12,635 bases of DNA from Acidimicrobiales bacterium (lineage in GTDB: Bacteria; Actinomycetota; Acidimicrobiia; Acidimicrobiales; SZUA-35), in the NCBI GenBank assembly GCA_024641625.1, contig JAHECQ010000064.1, positions 1 through 12,635 on the forward strand. Reading direction: 5' to 3'. The position numbers and the translations under genes are program-made. Shown piece by piece: positions 6,832-12,635 of this stretch. Below the pieces are notes generated by a model. It was not told the origin of the DNA. It was given only the letters and a program-made list of their open reading frames with translations, and did no database searches. How positions within the stretch are numbered: the first letter of the stretch is position 1; each line of letters starts with the position of its first letter.

Positions 6832-7773
6832 TCAGAGCAGGGCGATGGCGTTGCCCGGGGAGCCGAGCGCGTTCGGAATGCGAAGCGGGGCCGCCACGAA
6901 AAAGAACGTCGAGCGCTGCTGGGCGTGGCAGGCGGGCGCCAGCTGTTCGAAGTCGAACATCTCACCCAATGCCATCCCCAGCGTGGGCAGCAGTCGTCGA
7001 TGCAACGAGCCGATGGCCGGATCTCCCGGCACCACCTCGATGGCCGGATTGTCACAGCAGATCGCAGCCGGATGGGCGTTCCACAGGAAGCGGGCCATCT
7101 CCTCACCGGCGATCAGGCCGGAGAACGTGGGCGACGCGGCGTAGGAGGCTCGCTGGTCCGCAGCGAGGCCGAAGTACCCGCTGCTCCACGCCGTGCGGAT
7201 GCACAGGACGTCGCCGACCTCGAGGACGACGCCCTGATGGTCGAGGGTGGCTTCGAGGTCGGTGGCGGTGATCGCTCGCCCGCCCAGCGGGTCGTAGTCG
7301 CCCTGGGTCTGCAACCAGCGGGCAACATCGATCAACACTCCCCGCCCGGCGATTCCGTGCTCGGCCCAATGATGCACACCGAGGCCGTTGGGTCCGGCGG
7401 TGGGGTCTTGCAGCCGTCCACCCCAGTAGCCGTGCTCGCGACAGCGAACGTGATTGAGTCCGTCCCATTGGGTGGAGCCCTGGAGGTGGAAGTTGTCGAC
7501 CCGGTCGTCCATCTCGTTGCGACTGAGGGCGAACACGACGTGGGAGAAGGGCTGGCGCCCGAACAGCGGCGGGTCGGGGAGATCGAGCGGCAGATCGAGT
7601 GAGATCCGCTGCCCGGTTCGCACGAGTGTTGCCGCGGCTGCCGTGCGCTCGGGCGTGAGGAGGTTCATCGAGCCGAGGACGTCGTCGCGCCCGAAGACAT
7701 CCCAGGCGTGACGAAGGTCCATGCCTTCGAGCTGGGGAAGATCATCGAAGTCGGGTAGGTCGTCGGTGGCCAC
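6832..7773 (-). CDS. cyclase family protein (PF04199, kynurenine formamidase/isatin hydrolase-like metal hydrolase)
   Basis: A 313-residue member of the cyclase family, which contains metal-dependent hydrolases that open cyclic amides or hydrolyse N-formyl groups. The metal motif region reads STQWDGLNHV (100-109). Asp104 and His108 fit the usual HxGTHxDxxxH pattern, but GTH is replaced by STQ, a variant I associate with a larger actinobacterial/proteobacterial subgroup. Other family marks are DVFGRDDVLGSMNLLTPE (25-42), GRGVLIDV (143-150), LEVGDVLCIRTAW (184-196) and CCDNPAIEVVPGD (239-251). The start is GTG 7773 followed by ATDDLPDFDD; the ribosome-binding site is weak (GGGGG), and an out-of-frame ATG lies 11 nt upstream. 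It is 69 bp downstream of the exchanger and 125 bp upstream of the crotonase, with a possible terminator after its stop. It may open a cyclic intermediate. Confidence 0.88.
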   Translation of the reverse strand: MATDDLPDFDDLPQLEGMDLRHAWDVFGRDDVLGSMNLLTPERTAAAATLVRTGQRISLDLPLDLPDPPLFGRQPFSHVVFALSRNEMDDRVDNFHLQGSTQWDGLNHVRCREHGYWGGRLQDPTAGPNGLGVHHWAEHGIAGRGVLIDVARWLQTQGDYDPLGGRAITATDLEATLDHQGVVLEVGDVLCIRTAWSSGYFGLAADQRASYAASPTFSGLIAGEEMARFLWNAHPAAICCDNPAIEVVPGDPAIGSLHRRLLPTLGMALGEMFDFEQLAPACHAQQRSTFFFVAAPLRIPNALGSPGNAIALL

Positions 7774-7842
7774 GGTGCCCCCATTCGTTGACGTTCGGGC
7801 AGGGGTCTCTGTCCGAGTCGACTCAGCTTGGCCCGGAGGAGG

Positions 7843-8790
7843 TCATGCGAGCAAAGGCACGATGGCCGAGTAGCCGACGACGAGTCCGATGCCCTCGCCC
7901 CTGGTGAGGAAGAACCGTCGCCGCATGAGCAGCAGGGCGGTCACCGACGAGGCCATCATGAGGACCATTCCCAGCCCGAGGATCGATGGATCGACGAAGG
8001 CGCCGGGAGCCAGAAAGCCGACGGTCGCGCCCACCGCCAACGAGTTCAGGAGATTCGAGCCCAGCAGGTTGCCGATGATCAGATCGCTGTCCTGGCGACG
8101 GGCTGCCTGGACGCAGGTGACGATTTCCGGCAGGGAGGTACCGATGGCCACGAGGGTCAAACCGACGAAACCACCCGAGATACCGGCGGCGTCGGCGAGC
8201 CCGACGGCCGCCCACACCAGGAGTTGGGCGCCGGCGAGGGTGCCGATGAGACCCAGGACGGTTCTGATGATCTCGGTGCGCAGCGGGATGGCATCAGCAC
8301 CTTCGAGAAAGTGTTCGACGTCCTCCTCGAGCTCGACCGAAGGCGGTGGCGAGGTACGCATGATGACCACGAGAACCACCACCATGGTGACCGCGAGGAT
8401 GATTGCATCGACAGAGCCCAAGCCATCCTGAGCGAGCACTGCGAACAGCAACATGGCCCCGACGGCCGTCGGTGCTTCCCGACGCAGAGCGGCCGAGGAG
8501 ATGGCCAACGGACTGATGACCGCCGCCAGGCCCAGCACCAGCGTGAGGTTCGCCAGGTTCGACCCGACGATGTTGCCGATGCCGATGTCGGCGTTGCCTC
8601 CGGCTGCTGCGATGCCGGACACGATCATCTCGGGCGCCGAGGTGCCGAAACCGATGATCACCGCGCCGATCAGGACCTTCGAGAGGCCGAATCGCCGTGC
8701 CACCTCCGATGCACCGACGACGAAGTGGTCCGACCCCGTCGTCAACAGGCCGAGCCCGATGAGCGCGGCCACGATTCGCAGGTAGATCAC
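7843..8790 (-). CDS. CaCA-family Na+/Ca2+ (cation) exchanger, YrbG-like
   Basis: A 315-residue integral membrane protein with the two inverted alpha repeats of the Ca2+/cation antiporter family. Repeat 1 has GFGTSAPE (47-54) and GNIVGSN (72-78); repeat 2 has AIGTSLPE (215-222) and GNLLGSN (240-246). The acidic residues Glu54 and Glu222 are the expected ion ligands. About ten hydrophobic segments are visible, split by a short acidic loop (SVELEEDVEHFLEGAD, 151-166), which matches bacterial YrbG/NCX_Mj architecture without regulatory domains. The start is GTG 8790 (VIYLRIVAALIG), with GAGGAG 6 nt upstream. A longer in-frame extension to 9123 runs antisense into the thioesterase gene and is rejected. 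It would export Ca2+ or a similar cation using the Na+ gradient. It is divergently arranged with the thioesterase, and no link to the catabolic genes is evident. Confidence 0.93.
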   Translation of the reverse strand: MIYLRIVAALIGLGLLTTGSDHFVVGASEVARRFGLSKVLIGAVIIGFGTSAPEMIVSGIAAAGGNADIGIGNIVGSNLANLTLVLGLAAVISPLAISSAALRREAPTAVGAMLLFAVLAQDGLGSVDAIILAVTMVVVLVVIMRTSPPPSVELEEDVEHFLEGADAIPLRTEIIRTVLGLIGTLAGAQLLVWAAVGLADAAGISGGFVGLTLVAIGTSLPEIVTCVQAARRQDSDLIIGNLLGSNLLNSLAVGATVGFLAPGAFVDPSILGLGMVLMMASSVTALLLMRRRFFLTRGEGIGLVVGYSAIVPLLA

Positions 8791-8840
8791 TGATGACTCC
8801 TCGGTGGGGAGGTGGAGGGTTCGAGGTGAGGGACGCCAGA

Positions 8841-8850
8841 ACGGTAGCGT
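8841..8850. promoter_or_regulatory. overlapping divergent -10-like boxes between exchanger and thioesterase genes
   Basis: In the 69-bp divergent gap, ACGGTAGCGT contains a plus-strand TAGCGT (8845-8850) and a minus-strand TACCGT (8846-8841), both of the actinobacterial TAnnnT type. The plus-strand box ends 9 nt before ATG 8860, and no Shine-Dalgarno sequence is present, which suggests a leaderless thioesterase mRNA. On the minus side the box would leave a leader of about 45 nt, containing GAGGAG, before GTG 8790. No convincing -35 elements are seen. Confidence 0.35.
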
Positions 8851-8859
8851 GTCCGTCCA

Positions 8860-9717
8860 ATGAGTCTCCCGCGATCTTCTCTGTCGGACCGTTCTCTTCG
8901 TCATGCATTGACCTTGACCCCCGGGGACGGACCGGCTCGTGACGGTGCGATGGTCTTCGGGGCCGAGGTGACCGAAGGCTGGGATGTTCGAGGTGTCCCT
9001 CACGGGGGCTTCCTGTTGGCGCTGGTGTCGGCGGCAATGGAGGCCGCAGTCCCGCAACCGCATCCGTTGTCGGTGAGCGCCACCTACCTGGCAGCCCCGG
9101 CGTTCGGTGACGTCGAATTGCACGTCGAGACGGTGAGGATCGGCAAACGCCAGAGCACGGCTGCGGTGCGACTGGTGCAGGACGGGGTTGAACGAGTTCG
9201 AGCGGTGGGGACCTATGGCGTGCTTCCCGACACCGACCCGGACTACCCCTCAGGAGCCCAACCACCCCCGGCGCTACCTGACCCCGAACACTGTCTGTCA
9301 CCGTCGGTGGTGGCCCAGGCCGAGGGCGAGTCGATCCGGTTGCACGAGCACCTCGACCTCCGCCTCGACCCCGTCACCGGATGGATCGATGGCCGCCCCC
9401 GTGGGGTGGCCGAGCTGAACGGTTGGCTTCGTCTGGCTGACGGCACGGCACCGGATCCGGCGGCACTGCTCATGTTCTCCGATGGCATGCCCCCTTCGAT
9501 GTTCGAGGTGACCGGCCGCACCATCGGGCATGTGCCGACGCTCCAGCTGACCACGCACCTGTTCGCACTTCCGACAGAGGGATGGGTCGTCGGCCAGTGC
9601 CGCACCCGGATAGTGAACGGCGCGTTGGTCGACGAGGACGGCGATCTCTGGGACTCCGAGGGTCGACTCGTGGCCACCACCCGACAGCTGGCCCTCCTCA
9701 TTCCGCCCCGGGTCTGA
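8860..9717 (+). CDS. double-hotdog acyl-CoA thioesterase (TesB-like, 4HBT_3/PF13622)
   Basis: A 285-residue protein, typical for TesB-like double-hotdog thioesterases that hydrolyse acyl-CoA to free acid and CoA in the cytoplasm. The N-terminal hotdog holds VRGVPHGGFLLALVSAAM (43-60), with the central hotdog helix, and PLSVSATYLAAPAFGDVEL (69-87). The C-terminal hotdog has ALLMFSDGMPPSMFE (202-216), where Asp208 corresponds to the catalytic Asp of TesB, and PTLQLTTHLFALP (226-238). The start at ATG 8860 has no ribosome-binding site, and a -10-like TAGCGT ends 9 nt upstream, so translation may be leaderless. The gene is divergent from the exchanger and precedes a plus-strand LLM monooxygenase by 77 bp, with a strong hairpin at its stop codon. 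It may release CoA from an end product of the pathway or protect against CoA sequestration. Confidence 0.9.
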   Translation: MSLPRSSLSDRSLRHALTLTPGDGPARDGAMVFGAEVTEGWDVRGVPHGGFLLALVSAAMEAAVPQPHPLSVSATYLAAPAFGDVELHVETVRIGKRQSTAAVRLVQDGVERVRAVGTYGVLPDTDPDYPSGAQPPPALPDPEHCLSPSVVAQAEGESIRLHEHLDLRLDPVTGWIDGRPRGVAELNGWLRLADGTAPDPAALLMFSDGMPPSMFEVTGRTIGHVPTLQLTTHLFALPTEGWVVGQCRTRIVNGALVDEDGDLWDSEGRLVATTRQLALLIPPRV

Positions 9718-9726
9718 CCCGGGGCG
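9704..9726 (+). terminator. perfect 10-bp stem-loop overlapping the thioesterase stop codon
   Basis: CGCCCCGGGT (9704-9713) and ACCCGGGGCG (9717-9726) are perfect complements around a 3-nt CTG loop. The TGA stop (9715-9717) falls in the loop and at the base of the right arm. No T-tract follows. It could be a non-canonical terminator, attenuate transcription into the downstream LLM gene, or stabilise the mRNA 3' end. Confidence 0.5.
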
Positions 9727-9794
9727 CCCACCACAGCACCCCACCGAGCCAAGCAACCGACCAACGCAGTAGCCAGCCAACGTCAGGAGGGCCC

Positions 9795-10898
9795 ATGACT
9801 GCCCGCTTCACCGATCCGCCGAACCCGAACGTCCCCCGCCTCGGTATTGCCCTCAGCTTCCAGCGTCGCCCCGACCTGGGGGAATCGTTCGAGCAGGCGT
9901 ATCGAGAGGGTCTCGAGCTGGCGGCCGAGGCCGATCGGTTGGGGATCGACGAGATCTGGTTGGCTGAACACCATGGCGAGGAAGATGGCTACAACCCATC
10001 GCCGATGGTGGCAGCCGGTGCCATCGCCGCGGTGACCTCCCGGGCCCGGATCTGCTTCGGGATCGCGCTGGCGCCGCTGCAGGGGCACCCGCTTCGGATC
10101 GCCGAAGACCTCGCGGTGGCCGACAACTTCTCGGGCGGACGAATCGAGCCGGGATTCGGCCAGGGGTACCGCCCCGAGGAGTTCGCGGCCCAGGGCGCCG
10201 ACTACTCACGTCGGACCCGTGCTTTTCGTGAGTGCCTCGACATCATCGATGTCGCGTGGGGCGGCGAGCGGTTCGACTACGAGGGCGAGATCCATCGGGT
10301 CGAGGGTGGCCTCCTGCGTCCGTTGCCCCTTCGACCATCCCAGCGTCCGCCGCTCTGGCTCGGTGCTGCGGCACCGCGGTCTCGGGCCCGCGGCGTCAGA
10401 CGCGGTGCGGGGCTGGTCATCGCGCCGTTGACCGCCATCGATCACACAGCCCGTCAGTTTGCGGCTTATGAGGCCGAGGCTGCCGCCGCCGGCATCACCG
10501 ACTATCTCCCCCATGCCCTGTACCGCGAGATCGAAGTGGGCGATACCGACGAGGAGGCGCTGGCGAACCTCGAGCCGTTCCTCGAGCATGTGTACCGGGT
10601 GCAGTACGCCCCCGAGCGAACCGGTCTCACGTACCGTGATCCGGCGACGGGCGAGAGCAGGCGGCTGACCTCCGACGATCCTTATTACCTGTCGCGTGAG
10701 TTCATCGACGACCGTTGGGCGATCGGCAGCGCGGCGCACTGCGCAGCCATGATCGACCGATGGCTCGACGCGATGCGTCTCGATCGGCTGATCTTCCATC
10801 CCAAGCCCGCCGGCCGACCATTGGCGGACGCGGTCCGCGCCATGGAGCGAGTCGTGGGGGAACTCTGGCCCCTGCTCGCTCGACGACGCGGCCGCTGA
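9795..10898 (+). CDS. LLM class flavin-dependent oxidoreductase, bacterial-luciferase-like
   Basis: A 367-residue luciferase-like monooxygenase close in length to LuxA-type proteins. The start at ATG 9795 has a strong AGGAGG 4 nt upstream. Family marks are PRLGIALSFQ (14-23), EIWLAEHHGEEDGYNPSP (53-70) with the AEHH motif, the ALAPLQGHPLRIAEDLAVAD block (91-110), GGRIEPGFGQGYRPEEF (114-130) and PPLWLGAAAP (185-194). The C-terminal half carries RTGLTYRDPATGESRRLTSDDP (275-296), a stretch I do not recognise as a motif. The EHH motif and GFGQGY suggest an FMNH2-dependent monooxygenase, distinct from the two F420-type genes in this window. It is probably co-transcribed with the thioesterase unless the hairpin at 9704-9726 terminates transcription. 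It converges on the minus-strand LLM gene, with stops 6 bp apart. The substrate is unknown. Confidence 0.92.
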   Translation: MTARFTDPPNPNVPRLGIALSFQRRPDLGESFEQAYREGLELAAEADRLGIDEIWLAEHHGEEDGYNPSPMVAAGAIAAVTSRARICFGIALAPLQGHPLRIAEDLAVADNFSGGRIEPGFGQGYRPEEFAAQGADYSRRTRAFRECLDIIDVAWGGERFDYEGEIHRVEGGLLRPLPLRPSQRPPLWLGAAAPRSRARGVRRGAGLVIAPLTAIDHTARQFAAYEAEAAAAGITDYLPHALYREIEVGDTDEEALANLEPFLEHVYRVQYAPERTGLTYRDPATGESRRLTSDDPYYLSREFIDDRWAIGSAAHCAAMIDRWLDAMRLDRLIFHPKPAGRPLADAVRAMERVVGELWPLLARRRGR

Positions 10899-10913
10899 GC
10901 GATCTCAGCCGGC
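10891..10913. terminator. hairpin between convergent LLM genes, possible bidirectional terminator
   Basis: GCCGCTGAG (10891-10899) pairs with CTCAGC-C-GGC (10904-10913) over 9 bp with one bulged C and a CGAT tetraloop. The left arm contains the plus-gene stop TGA (10896-10898) and the right arm the minus-gene stop (10907-10905). The near-symmetry allows the same hairpin on both transcripts. No T-tracts flank it. Confidence 0.45.
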
Positions 10914-11756
10914 GAACTCCTCGACCAGATGCTGATGTCGTTCGACGAACCGGCGGTGCCCATCAGCTTCGTCGGGAGCACTGAAGACCACCCGGGTGAT
11001 GCCACTCCGGGCGTACCGTTCGATGGTGGCGGCATCGGGCGCCCCGAAACTGTAGATCGAGATCGGGATGGTGTCGGGGTCGCGATCGGCCTGTGTCGCG
11101 GCATCGCGGAACCACTGCACGCCCTGGGCGACGTCGCGGAATCCCACGTCGATCGGACACCACTCGTCGGCGTACTCGGCGACATGGCGAAGGCCGACGC
11201 GACCCTGGCATCCCATGAGCACCGGTGGCCCGCCGGCCTGCACCGGTTTGGGGTAGACCCATGATGGTTCGAAGTTCACGAACTCGCCGTCGAATCCCGC
11301 TGCGTCCTCGCTCCACAGCGCTCGCAACGCGGCGATCGTCTCCCGCATGGCGTTGTATCGCTGGGCCCAGGGAACCGTCGAGACATTCGCCAGCTCCTCT
11401 CGATTCCAGCCGACGCCAACCCCGAACTGGAAGCGACCACCGGCGATGTCGTCGAGGGTGGCGACCGACTTCGCCAGATCGAGGATCTCGTGCTCGAGTA
11501 CCAGGCACACGCCGGTGACCACCTTGATGGCGCTCGTCGCCTGGGCGGCCGCCGCCAGGGACACGAACGGGTCGCGCATGTGCCAATACAGACGCGGAAG
11601 CTCGATGCCGCCGGGATGTGGTGTCTGTCGACTGGTCGGAATGTGGCTGTGCTCCCCCACCCACAACGAGTCGTAGCCTCGCTGCTCGAGGTCGACCGCC
11701 ATCTCGGCGGTGGGTATGCCGTAGGAGGAATTGGGTGATGCAAGGCCGATCTTCAT
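10905..11756 (-). CDS. LLM class F420-type oxidoreductase
   Basis: A 283-residue luciferase-like protein of the F420-dependent type. Marks are MKIGLASPNSSYGIP, SLWVGEHSHIP (30-40), TGVCLVLEHEILDLAKSVAT (81-100), GGRFQFGVGVGWNREEL (106-122) and PPVLMGCQG (177-185). ATG 11756 is chosen because AAGGAG lies 7 nt upstream. A second in-frame ATG at 11762 lies only 1 nt from that site and is unlikely to be used. The LDDIAGGRF and GVGxGWN segments parallel the 3601-4491 gene, but the two proteins differ throughout their C-terminal halves, so they are paralogues of separate subgroups rather than a recent duplication. The gene lies 70 bp downstream of an SDR on the same strand, a common pairing for oxidation of an alcohol followed by a cofactor-dependent second step. 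F420 versus FMN use is inferred from motif resemblance only. Confidence 0.92.
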   Translation of the reverse strand: MKIGLASPNSSYGIPTAEMAVDLEQRGYDSLWVGEHSHIPTSRQTPHPGGIELPRLYWHMRDPFVSLAAAAQATSAIKVVTGVCLVLEHEILDLAKSVATLDDIAGGRFQFGVGVGWNREELANVSTVPWAQRYNAMRETIAALRALWSEDAAGFDGEFVNFEPSWVYPKPVQAGGPPVLMGCQGRVGLRHVAEYADEWCPIDVGFRDVAQGVQWFRDAATQADRDPDTIPISIYSFGAPDAATIERYARSGITRVVFSAPDEADGHRRFVERHQHLVEEFAG

Positions 11757-11826
11757 GATCATGCTCCTTCGGTGCAGGTGTGCGTTCGGTGTGAGTGGGA
11801 TCGAGCGTCCGCTCCGGGCAGGTCGC

Positions 11827-12603
11827 TCAGTCCCAGAGCAGGCCGCCGTCGACGTTCCACGACTGCCCGGTGACGTTTCGTGCCGCGTCGGAAGCGAGGT
11901 ACACCGCAAGCAGGGCGATGTCCTCGGGCTCATTGACGCGACGTAGCGGGATACCTCGAACGGCCTTTGCCTCGGCTTGTTCCCTGGTCCCGCCATTGCG
12001 CTCGACGAGTTCGTCGATGACCTGATCGAACAAGGCGGTGCGGGTGACGCCGGGGCAGATCGAGTTGACGTTGATGCCATGGCGAGCGAGCTGCGATGCG
12101 GCGATGCGGGTCATGGCGATGACTGCGCCCTTGGTGCCGGCGTAGGCAACGTTGGAGGTGCCGCGGTAGCCCTTGCCGGCCACCGATGCGATGTTCACGA
12201 TGCGGCCTGCGTTCTGCTCGCGCATCACGACGGCCGCGGCCTGCATGAGGAAGAACAGGCCGCGGGCATTCACCGAGTAGATGCGATCCCAGTCGGCTTC
12301 GGTCACGTCGAAGAAGCCGAGGCTCTTGGTGACCCCGGCGTTGTTGACCAACACATCGAGACGGCCGTGGCGGCTGATGACCTCATCGACCAGGCCTCGG
12401 CACTCCTCGACTCGGGCGACGTCTGCCTTGATGAAGCTCGACGTCCCGCCCAGAGCATCCATGACCCGACGACCGGCCGCGTCGTCGATGTCGGCCCCGA
12501 CCACGATGGCGCCTGCGTCGACGAATGCACGGGCGATGCCGGTGCCCATGCCGGCGCCGATCCCGGTGACGAGGGCGACCCTGCCGTCCAACTGGTCCGA
12601 CAT
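11827..12603 (-). CDS. short-chain dehydrogenase/reductase (classical SDR, NAD-type)
   Basis: A 258-residue classical SDR with all catalytic elements: cofactor motif TGIGAGMG (13-20), NNAG (87-90), Asn112 in SVNARG, Ser140 in NIASVAG, and Tyr154/Lys158 in YAGTK. Asp38 at the end of strand 2 (VVGADID) indicates a preference for NAD(H) over NADP(H). The C-terminus SWNVDGGLLWD has the usual substrate-loop and tetramer ending. The start is ATG 12603; no clear Shine-Dalgarno sequence precedes it. The upstream 32 bases have an open frame ending in TAG immediately before the ATG, so an upstream gene outside the window may be coupled. The family interconverts alcohols and ketones. Together with the downstream LLM gene it suggests oxidation of a secondary or cyclic alcohol, but the substrate cannot be told from sequence. 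Confidence 0.94.
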   Translation of the reverse strand: MSDQLDGRVALVTGIGAGMGTGIARAFVDAGAIVVGADIDDAAGRRVMDALGGTSSFIKADVARVEECRGLVDEVISRHGRLDVLVNNAGVTKSLGFFDVTEADWDRIYSVNARGLFFLMQAAAVVMREQNAGRIVNIASVAGKGYRGTSNVAYAGTKGAVIAMTRIAASQLARHGINVNSICPGVTRTALFDQVIDELVERNGGTREQAEAKAVRGIPLRRVNEPEDIALLAVYLASDAARNVTGQSWNVDGGLLWD

Positions 12604-12635
12604 CTAGCGCACCGCACCCGAGGAGCGAAGTGCCT

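Noticed and set aside
5945..7144. 399-codon plus-strand frame opposite the crotonase and cyclase genes
   Set aside because: It spans two recognised genes and the G-rich gap between them and shows no protein-family features; it is a shadow frame.
7815..7824. Perfect 10-bp palindrome GAGTCGACTC upstream of the cyclase start, considered as an operator
   Set aside because: About a dozen 10-bp palindromes are expected by chance in a window this size, and no regulator gene is present to support it.
8791..9123. N-terminal extension of the exchanger frame
   Set aside because: It runs antisense into the thioesterase and is Arg/His-rich and non-hydrophobic. GTG 8790 with GAGGAG immediately precedes the first membrane segment.
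11757..11762. Alternative ATG 6 nt upstream of the chosen start of the second F420-type LLM
   Set aside because: It would leave only 1 nt between AAGGAG and the start codon; the downstream ATG has normal spacing and the conserved MKIG beginning.
12604..12635. Possible C-terminal end of an upstream gene, an open frame closing in TAG directly before the SDR ATG
   Set aside because: Only ten codons are visible and the other two frames on this strand are also open, so there is not enough sequence to call a gene.

Overview
The window is GC-rich, densely coded bacterial chromosome. It holds twelve protein genes, one of them cut by the left edge. Several things point to a high-GC Actinomycetota, perhaps a marine Acidimicrobiia (Ilumatobacter-like) lineage, although no phylogenetic marker is present to prove it: four luciferase-like (LLM) flavin or F420 oxidoreductases, a thiolase/DUF35 pair, a CaiB-type CoA transferase, GTG starts, and a candidate leaderless start with a TAnnnT -10 box. 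No tRNA, rRNA, CRISPR array, insertion sequence or transcriptional regulator was seen. No gap between genes exceeds 300 bases; the longest is 203 bases (4492-4694).

Layout. Most genes are on the minus strand. At the left edge is the N-terminal two thirds of an FMN-type LLM (1-592). Next is a tight four-gene minus-strand operon, transcribed from 4491 down to 759: F420-type LLM, Cys-less SCP2-like thiolase, DUF35 zinc-ribbon/OB protein, CaiB/BaiF CoA transferase. The junctions are 5 nt, 9 nt and a 1-nt TGATG overlap. Upstream lies a crotonase coupled by a 4-nt ATGA overlap to a class C beta-lactamase-fold esterase (6706-4695). Then come a cyclase-family metal hydrolase (7773-6832) and a Na+/Ca2+ exchanger (8790-7843). 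From a 69-bp divergent intergenic region a two-gene plus-strand unit runs right: acyl-CoA thioesterase (8860-9717) and an LLM monooxygenase (9795-10898). It converges, 6 bp apart, on a minus-strand pair: SDR (12603-11827) and a second F420-type LLM (11756-10905).

How the genes may work together (inference). The content reads as a catabolic island for a non-aromatic, probably alicyclic or terpenoid/steroid-like carbon skeleton. The SDR could make a ketone, and LLM enzymes could oxygenate or reduce it (type II Baeyer-Villiger enzymes belong to this fold). The esterase and cyclase-type hydrolase could open lactones or rings, and the CoA transferase could activate the acid. A crotonase lacking both canonical glutamates and a thiolase lacking its catalytic cysteines could then perform C-C bond chemistry, with DUF35 as the thiolase partner. 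The thioesterase could release CoA. The substrate cannot be read from the sequence.

The strongest unusual signals are the repurposed thiolase/DUF35 pair, the double Glu-to-Gln crotonase, four different LLM enzymes in 12.6 kb, G-rich repeats at 6734-6787, an 18-bp perfect tandem repeat at 4655-4690, and U-tract-less stem-loops at or next to stop codons.
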